Assembly (NCBI GenBank): GCA_022414725.1
Contig: CM039463.1
Location: 87,499,700 to 87,563,699 of the forward strand
DNA: 64,000 nucleotides
Source: Microglena sp. YARC
Taxonomy: Eukaryota; Chlorophyta; Chlorophyceae; Chlamydomonadales; Chlamydomonadaceae
Direction: 5' to 3'
In this document: piece after piece, positions 42,201-50,800 of the stretch
Layout of the letters: every line of letters starts with the position of its first letter
Position numbering within the stretch: position 1 is the stretch's first letter
Position numbers and translations under genes: made by a program
Notes under the pieces: model-generated
What the model was told of the DNA's origin: nothing
The model's input: the letters and a program-made list of their open reading frames with translations, nothing else
Databases searched by the model: none

Positions 42201-45200
42201 ATGGTTGGGCAAGTCCCTTTGGCCTATTTAGCCTACCCCTGGACTATAACATACATACATACATACATGCATACATACATACATACATACATATATGTAG
42301 GGAACGGCTACTTATATTAGTGTTTGGAAAACTAATATGAACTAATATCATTACAGTGTCGCAATAATATTAGTTTTTCAAATAAATTCAAAATTCTGGT
42401 GAGATGGCTCGTCCGACTAATATTATATAATATTATTTATTCGCTAATATTATATAACATAGCCGACCCCTACATATATGCAGGTGGTGGCTTGATCCAT
42501 GCATGTAGGCGCGAAGATGCTGAGCTGCGTCAGCGTGAAGATGATCACCTGAAGAGCAGGCCCGCCACAATAGAGGGCTACAAGAGTAGCCCTGTTTGGA
42601 CGCTCAAACGACACATCACCAAGTACCAGGTGCGGGTTCTGTCCTGTACTGTTAGACTCAGACGACACATACTGCTACCCCACTCCACCCTACCCTACCC
42701 TACCCCACCCCACCACCCCACCCCACTACCCCCACACACACCACCACCAGCACCACCATGTCACCACGACCACTTACCAACAGCATAGTAACACTCGCCG
42801 TTGCCCTCCGAGAGCCTGGACAGTACAGGACAGTACCCGCAACTTTCTGTCCTGTACTGTTTGGATGCTCAAACGATACATTGCCAAGTACCAGGTGCGT
42901 GTACTGTCCTGTACTGTATCATTTGCATGTACTGTTTGTGTACTGTACTGTACTGTACCAGGTGTGTCTACTATGCATGTGTAAAGTACTGTACTGCACT
43001 GTACTGTTCTGTACTATAACAGGTGCATGTACTGTGTGTGTATTGTACTGTACTGTACTGTACTGTACAGTACTGTACCAGGTGTGTATAATATGCATAC
43101 GTACAGTACTGTACTGTACTGTGTCAGGTGCGTGTACTGGCGTGTAACCAAGGGGTGCATCACCAAGCACCAAGTATGTCATGGAGTGATGGTGCACGCC
43201 ATGGTGTAATAGTGTCATGGTGTATCATCATCAACCTGCTCGTATCTGTGGATGTACATGCAGACATATGTGACATCATCCATCTGCTCACATCTGTGGA
43301 TGTACATGTGTGTGTGTATCCAATATCTCATAACATCTGGCTACACCTTCAGGCAGGTGAGTCCAACATTTACGATTTACACATGTGGCTGCAGGCCTTG
43401 GGCCCAGGAGCACGCCCAGCCTACATGCATTAGGGGGAGGCACACCCTACCCAGACACCATCCAACCCACACACCATCCCACCCACACACTATCCTACCC
43501 ACTCACCATCCTACCCACTCGCCATCCTACCCACACACCATCCTACCCACACACCACCCTCACCAAACACACACACACCTATCCGGCTGCAGGCCCTGCG
43601 CCCAGGATCGCGCCCAGCAGGCATGCATAAGGGGGAAGCGGTCTTCTTGCGCAGCGATGTTTCAGAGTTGCACACTGCTGACCGTTGGCTGAGAGAGGGC
43701 AGACGCGTACAAGGGGGTAAGTATAGGTGCTTCTGAATGCGTACTTCAACTTGTACTTCAACTTGAACTTGGACTTGTTCACATGGCTCCAGCCTGTAAG
43801 GCTGCTCGCCGTCTTTGTTAGTAACAAATCAATTGAAATCAATGTGTACTGCTGTGCGACTGCAAATATTTTAAGAAGGTTGGTACCGCTGAACCTGGAT
43901 GTGTATTGCCTCGTGGCCGCAAATTGTGGTCACACTATAGTTTGATTGCTGTACAGGTATACACTTGGAAAATCTCAATTTTAAAATGTATTCCTCCTGG
44001 TATTCCATTAAATTCCAGGGGTGGGCCTGAGCTAGCAGCCTGGGATAGGCCTGTGCTAGTCAGTAACTCTGTGTTGATTGTATGCTGGCGCCATCACAAC
44101 CGCATGTAGGTCTCTTAGTACAGGTATGGCTGAATAGGCTGAAGGGACCGACCTTGAACAATGAAGGGACAAGCCTTCAAACTTATAATCAAGGAACGCC
44201 AGGCCATGGTTCCGTGTGTGTATTTTTGCAGTCCAGGGGTAGACCAAATAGGCTAAAAGGACCTGCCCAACCATGATATCAGGAGGGGCTAAACATAAAA
44301 GGCAAGGATGAACTGAACCCCAAACAATTGTTTTACTGACGGGAGCTCTGAGTTTTTGCTAACCTGATAAATTCATTTTGCTATTCTCATCGCACTTATT
44401 AAAATGTATTTTGTGCAGGTCAGGTTGACTGAAAAACTGTCAAGGTACCGTGGTCAAGAAGGACAGTGCAAAGATTTGAATCAGAAGCGTTTCATTTATT
44501 AAATGGATTTATTGTATTGATTTTTTGTTTTGCATTTGTTTATTATATTCATTTTTTTGTGCACAGATTAGCTTGACAAGCCCTTCATGGTGGTCAAGAA
44601 GGGAAAAAATGCAAATAAATAAAATAATGTCTTATTCATTCATTAAAAATAAAAATTTAAAATTATAGAATGAATCAGATATTAACCAGAAGCATTTCAA
44701 GAAGGGCAAAAATGCATTTACCATGTATCATATTTATAAATATAGAATGAATCAGATATTAACCAGAAGCATTTCATTGTGTCCCATGCACAGATCAGGT
44801 TGACAAGCCCTTCAAAGTAGTCAAGAAGCGAGCCCAGCCCCCCCCACGTGACAATGGAGGGCGTCCAAGCTTTGGATACCAAGCTCGCCTAAAGCAAGGA
44901 CAAGCCAAGGAAGACTTACATGGTGGGCTCTTTTTCTGGGGCTCTTTTCTGGGGAGTTTTTCTAGGGTTTTCATCTTGGGATATTTGTCTGGGGTGGGAC
45001 TTGACCTAGACTGAAGGATTGTGTTGAAATTGATTTCAGTCCTCCTATCAAACAAGCCCAGGCTTGGTTGGTACAGTAGCACCAGCTTGGAGTGACAGGT
45101 CCGGGGTTCAAAACCGTTGCTAGGCTCACAATTTCCGACCTGCCTCCTTGGAAGAGGCCTTGAAAGAGGATAACTAATAGACCTGTGTGGGTGGGTGGAT

Positions 45201-48200
45201 GGATGTCTGTGGGTAAGCGGGTGGGTGGGGGGGGTGGGGGAGGGCACAAGCTGTTTTGGGGATATCTGGCCAGCCTTATCAGGCGACTGTGTGAAAAACC
45301 GAGCTAGGTTTACAATTTCCGACCTGCCTCCTTGGAAGAGGCCTTGGAAGAGGATAAATAATTGACCGGTGGGTAGGGGGGGAAAGGGGTGCGTGTGTGT
45401 GTGTGTGGGTGGGGGGGGGGGGGGGGGGGAGGGGCACAAGGTAGTTTGGGAATATCTGGCCAGCCTGATGAGGCGACACTGTGAAAACCTGAGCTAGGTT
45501 CACAATTTCCAACCTGCCTCCTTGTAAGAAGCCGAGAAGTTTCCTCCATGCTGTCGCATGGTATCCCGAGCTCAGGCGCAGTAGTGGTCTGAAAAGGCAA
45601 AACACACAGTAACTTTCCCCAGGCTGGAGCTGTCCCGTGCATGGCCGCTCAGTCAGTAAGTTACTGAGAAGTAGCAAGAGACATGCATACACACACATAC
45701 ATTTAGATAGCAGACTGCAAACAAGATTAGGCAGTGCAACATATAAAAACACATAAACAACAAGCGCATAAACATTAAACTTTAAAGCATTATACATAAA
45801 AGCATTAAACAGGTTGCAAACAAGATAAAGAAGTGCAACAAGCACAATGAACAAATCAGGTATACACCCAAGGTGCTCATATCAATAAGGCCTGGTAGTG
45901 ATGTCTGCAGACGTAGGGTACCGGTTCACCAGCATCATACTCACAGACAGATAGACAGACAGACAGACAGACAGAGCTGAAAAATGAACCAATTACCTGC
46001 TCGTCTGATAGGCTACACTACATACAGAGCTTATCTACCAACACCCTCTGAGCCAATTCATACAGAGCTTATCTACCAATACATACAGAGCTTATCTACC
46101 AACACCCTCTGAGCCAATTCATACAGAGCTTATCTACCAACACCCTCTGAGCCAATTCATACAGAGCTTATCTAACAACACCCTCTGAGCCAATTCATAC
46201 AGAGCTTATCTACCAATACATACAGAGCTTATCTACCCCCCCCCCCCCCCCCCCCCCCCCGAACCTCCAGCAGACGATGGCGACGAGGACATGATAGGCG
46301 ACGGTCCAATCCCTGAAGCGGGAGAGGGTCCAACATCATCGCTGTATGGCATGTGGCAAACGGATCGGTACCGAGCTGTGGCAGAGAATGGGAAGGTCCC
46401 CAAAAACAGCCGCGGCAATGTGGAGTGTCCTCCGTTCACCAATGAACTGCCTGTTGGCACTGTACATCTGCAGTACAATGGCTTGGGCCCAATCTGCAGG
46501 TACGTCCTCTTGTTTTGATTTTCAATGTGGAATGTCCCCAGTTCACCAACAAGCTGCCTGTTGGCACTGTACATCTGCAGTACAATGGCTTGGGCCCAAT
46601 CTGCAGGTACGTCCTCTTGTTTTGAATTTCAATGTGGAATGTCCCCAGTTCACCAATGAACTGCCTGTTGGCACCGTACATCTGCAGTACGATAGCTTGA
46701 GCCTAATCTGCAGGTACGTCCATAGCTTTTTTTTACGCCTTTTACTAGCAGCTTCTAGGCAGATCTCTTGGCTGGATATCCAGCCAAGTCCAAATCAACC
46801 TAGTGCACCTGGAAGCTGGCATAATCAGCTTTCCAACACTGTTGCAATCTTGGGGCTCGTCTCAGTGGCTGGCTCAAGGAGCTGCCAAGAAGCTGCTAAG
46901 AAAAGCCGGAAGTACAAGCCTTGGGTACGTCCTGCCTGTTGGCACGGTATATATGCAGTACCCCGGCTTGGGCCCAATCTGCAGGTACGTCCTCTTGTTT
47001 TCACTGCTCTGAACGTGCTACAGAGTTATTGCAATGCTTGCTTTGAAGCCAGGTAGGACGGGGTCAGGAGCTGCTTAGAAGCTACTGGGAGAGGCAGTGT
47101 CTGTTTCACTTTTCCATATTTGGGACTACTCATGTCAGCGTCCAGCCAACTCCATTGATCGGCCACTGCGTCAATCACATAGCTTGCAGCTGCATTAGAA
47201 TGCATGTCATGTCAGCTTTCAGGAACACTGAGTAGCTTCAGCCTTTGCCCAAGCTGTTAACCAACCTAGCCCCTCCCGTCCACCTACCCCAACCCCACCC
47301 ACCCCACCCACGCCCTAACCTCATGAGTGGGACCTTGGGCAGCTTACCGGTAGCCTTGTAGTTTGTGTGCTAATAATTAAAGATGCTTAAACCCAAAACC
47401 CCAAATAATGATTGATTTCTTGTCTGTACAGGAGCATGGGGATTGACTTTGCCACAGCTCTCGTGGGTTTCGAAGTCCAGGCCGGGCGTATGGTCCCACG
47501 TATTGATGGAGTGGTTGTGTGTGAGGTGAGCCCTCTAGGTGTATTGCACACCGATATGTCTGGACTGCTCTGTGCTGTGGGCTGGACTTCTATGTGCGCT
47601 TTGCTGGTCTGGACTGTGGTGTATGTTGCTATGTGCTGTGAACTGAACTGTTATGTGAGCTTTGCTGGGCTGGACTGTGGTGTATGTTGCTATGTGCTGT
47701 GAACTGAACTGTTATGTGAGCTTTGCTGGGCTGGACTGTGGTGTATGTTGCTATGTGCTGTGAACTGAACTGTTATGTGAGCTTTGCTGGTCTGGACTGT
47801 GGTGTATGTTGCTATGTGCTGTGAACTGAACTGTTATGTGAGCTTTGGTGGTCTGGACTGTGGTGTATGTTGCTATGTGCTGTGAACTGAACTGTTATGT
47901 GAGCTTTGCTGGTCTGGACTGTGGTGTATGTTGCTATGTGCTGTGAACTGAACTGTTATGTGAGCTTTGCTGGTCTGGACTGTGGTGTATGTTGCTATGT
48001 GCTGTGAACTGAACTGTTATGTGAGCTTTGCTGGTCTGGACTGGGGTGTATGTTGCTATGTGCTGTGAACTGAACTGTTATGTGAGCTTTGCTGGTCTGG
48101 ACTGTGGTGTATGTTGCTATGTGCTGTGAACTGAACTGTTATGTGAGCTTTGCTGGTCTGGACTGTGGTGTATGTTGCTCTCTGCTGTGTGCTGGACTGC

Positions 48201-50757
48201 TGTATGTGTGTTTTGCTGGGCTGGGCTGGCCTGGGCTATGCTGGGATGGGCTGCAGCGCATTCACCACAGTGTCTTGTAGTACTCAGGTCACTGTTTCAA
48301 TTTGGTATTACTCATGGCAGCTTCCCGCCAGCTCCAATAGCCAGCCACTGGGTCAAACTCAAAGCTTTCAGCTGTGTTGGAACGTCTGTCATTACAGCTT
48401 TCAGAAGCACTAGCTAGCCTCAGGTTTGTCCCAAGAATGGGGGAAAGGAGCTGCTTAGAAGCTGGTACGTGTAGCCCAAAAATGAAACAGTGGAGTGTTG
48501 AAGTACCATAGCTTTTCTTTTCCGCTATGAGCAACAGCTTCTAGGCAGCTCCCCTGCCTGGCTATTGAGCCAAACCAGATGCAACCTAGTGCACCTTTAA
48601 GCAGACACAATCAGCTGTCCAGAACTGCTGAAATATTGGGGCTTGGCTCAGTGGCTGGCTGAAGGAGCTGCCTAGAAGCTACCGCTCGTAGCTGAAAAGG
48701 AAAACTATGTTGAGTACCCAGGTATCTTTTGCGTGAACATGTTGAGCAGCCTGGCTGTATGTACAAACAGAGCATAGCATTCAAGTAATTGACATTACCT
48801 GAAGGCCCGAGAGCTCTTGAAGTACCATCATGCATGCATACAGTTAGGCAGTACATCTCAGTTTTGAATTTCGTGCAGTGAGATATGTCCGAGGTTCCGC
48901 AGGAGAGCATTCCAGTTTCCTGAGAGAGGTCCTCATCTACGGCGCTGGACCTATATTATCCCACGGACATGGTGTGCACATGTTGAGCAGCCTGGAAGAT
49001 GATAGAGCAATCAATGAGGACAATAAATACATTGATAGTATGCCTTATTATAAGGCGTGAGGTTGAGGGGGGCAGCCTGTTTACTTGCACTGAGGCCAAC
49101 CACCAAAGTCATGACAATAATGATCACAACAACTTTGTGACCACCATGCATCCTCACCCTCCCCTTTCCCCTTACCCTCATCATCACCCTCACCCTCACC
49201 CCACCCCCACCCCCACCCTCATCCTCACCCACACCCTCACCCTCACCATCATCATCACCCCTACCCTCACCCTTAACCCCCCCCACACACCCCCACACCC
49301 ACACTCACCCCACCTTCACCCCACACCCACCTTCACCCTCACTGTCACCCCACACTCACCGCCACCACCACACTCACCCTCACCCTCAAATTAAGCAACT
49401 CTGTGTGACCCAAGTATGACGTGCTGCCCCCTGCACCCTGCGGAGCGCGAAGCGCGGAGCTCGAGGGGGTCGGGGGTGCATTTCTGACTAGTTTAGCCAG
49501 ACCCATGCGTCGCCATGCAGCGACAGAATGACGACGCGTCGTTGAAAAAGAAACCAGAAGAAACAAAGAAGCAATGCCCAGGAGTTGGAGCATCACGTGG
49601 TTTAAACCTGAACCCTAAACCCTAAACCCCAATGCCCATGAGTTGGAGCATCACGTGCTTTTACCCTGAACCCTAAACCCTAAACCCCAATGCCCAGGAG
49701 TTTGAGCATCAGGTGGTTTAAACCAAAACCCTAAACCCTAAATCACAATGTCCAGGAGTTTGAGCAACAGGTGGTTGCTGAGTATGTTGTGAGGGAGACA
49801 AAGAAGCAAGAGGAGATGGCTAGACGCCGTAGGGCTGCAGCAAAGTCGGCATGGTTTCAGCTGATACAGGTGAGACACTTTTTTCTGATGTGGTATCAGT
49901 TGATACATGTTAGACACTTTTCTGGTGCAGTATCAGTTAATGCAGGTGAGACACTCTTCTTGGAGGAGCCCACCCTTCTGGGGGGCAGGAGCCCCCAGAG
50001 TCACCCCTTTGTCCGTTTGATTGTTTGTTTGTCGTGTTGTCTGTCGGAACGTGACCTTAAGGATGTCCCCCCACTCTTACCATGACCCGACCCCCCCACC
50101 CCCACCCCTACACACACCACACACACACCCTCCCCACCCCCTCAGCCGATGCTCTCCTCACCTGTCTTCTTCATCTTAACACCCTGACCTTGTGCATCGA
50201 ATGAAGCGCCTGAAATGCAGTTTCGGATTCATTTCCATTCTAAGCCTTGGCTACCACCGTACTGCATACCAACAGTTTAAGCCTTGCCTACCACCGAATT
50301 GCCCAGCAACGTTTTAAGCCTTGCCTAGAACCATATTGCCTACCAACGGTTTAAGCCTTGCCTATCATGGTATTGCCGTTGCCTACCACTGTATTGCCTA
50401 CCATTTTTAAGCCTTGCCTAAGACCGTATTTACTGCATGCTTACAATGAATTCTGTTTTTTTTAGGTCGGGCTTGAGCTTATTGGGTTCCCCAGGACTGC
50501 AATGTAACATGCATCCATACATGTCCTGTTATGTTCATAAGTCCGCCTTGTCTCTGTCAGGCCGCGAGCACATATGAAGTCTAGTAGGGCACTAGGAAAA
50601 AGTAATTATCAGCAGCAGCAGCAGCAGCAGCAACATCATCAACATCATCAACATCATCATCAACATCATTATCATCATCATCATTATCAGCAGCAGCAGC
50701 AGCATCAACATCAGCATCAACATCATCATTATCATCATCATCATCATCATCATCATT

Positions 50758-50800
<43 letters not shown>

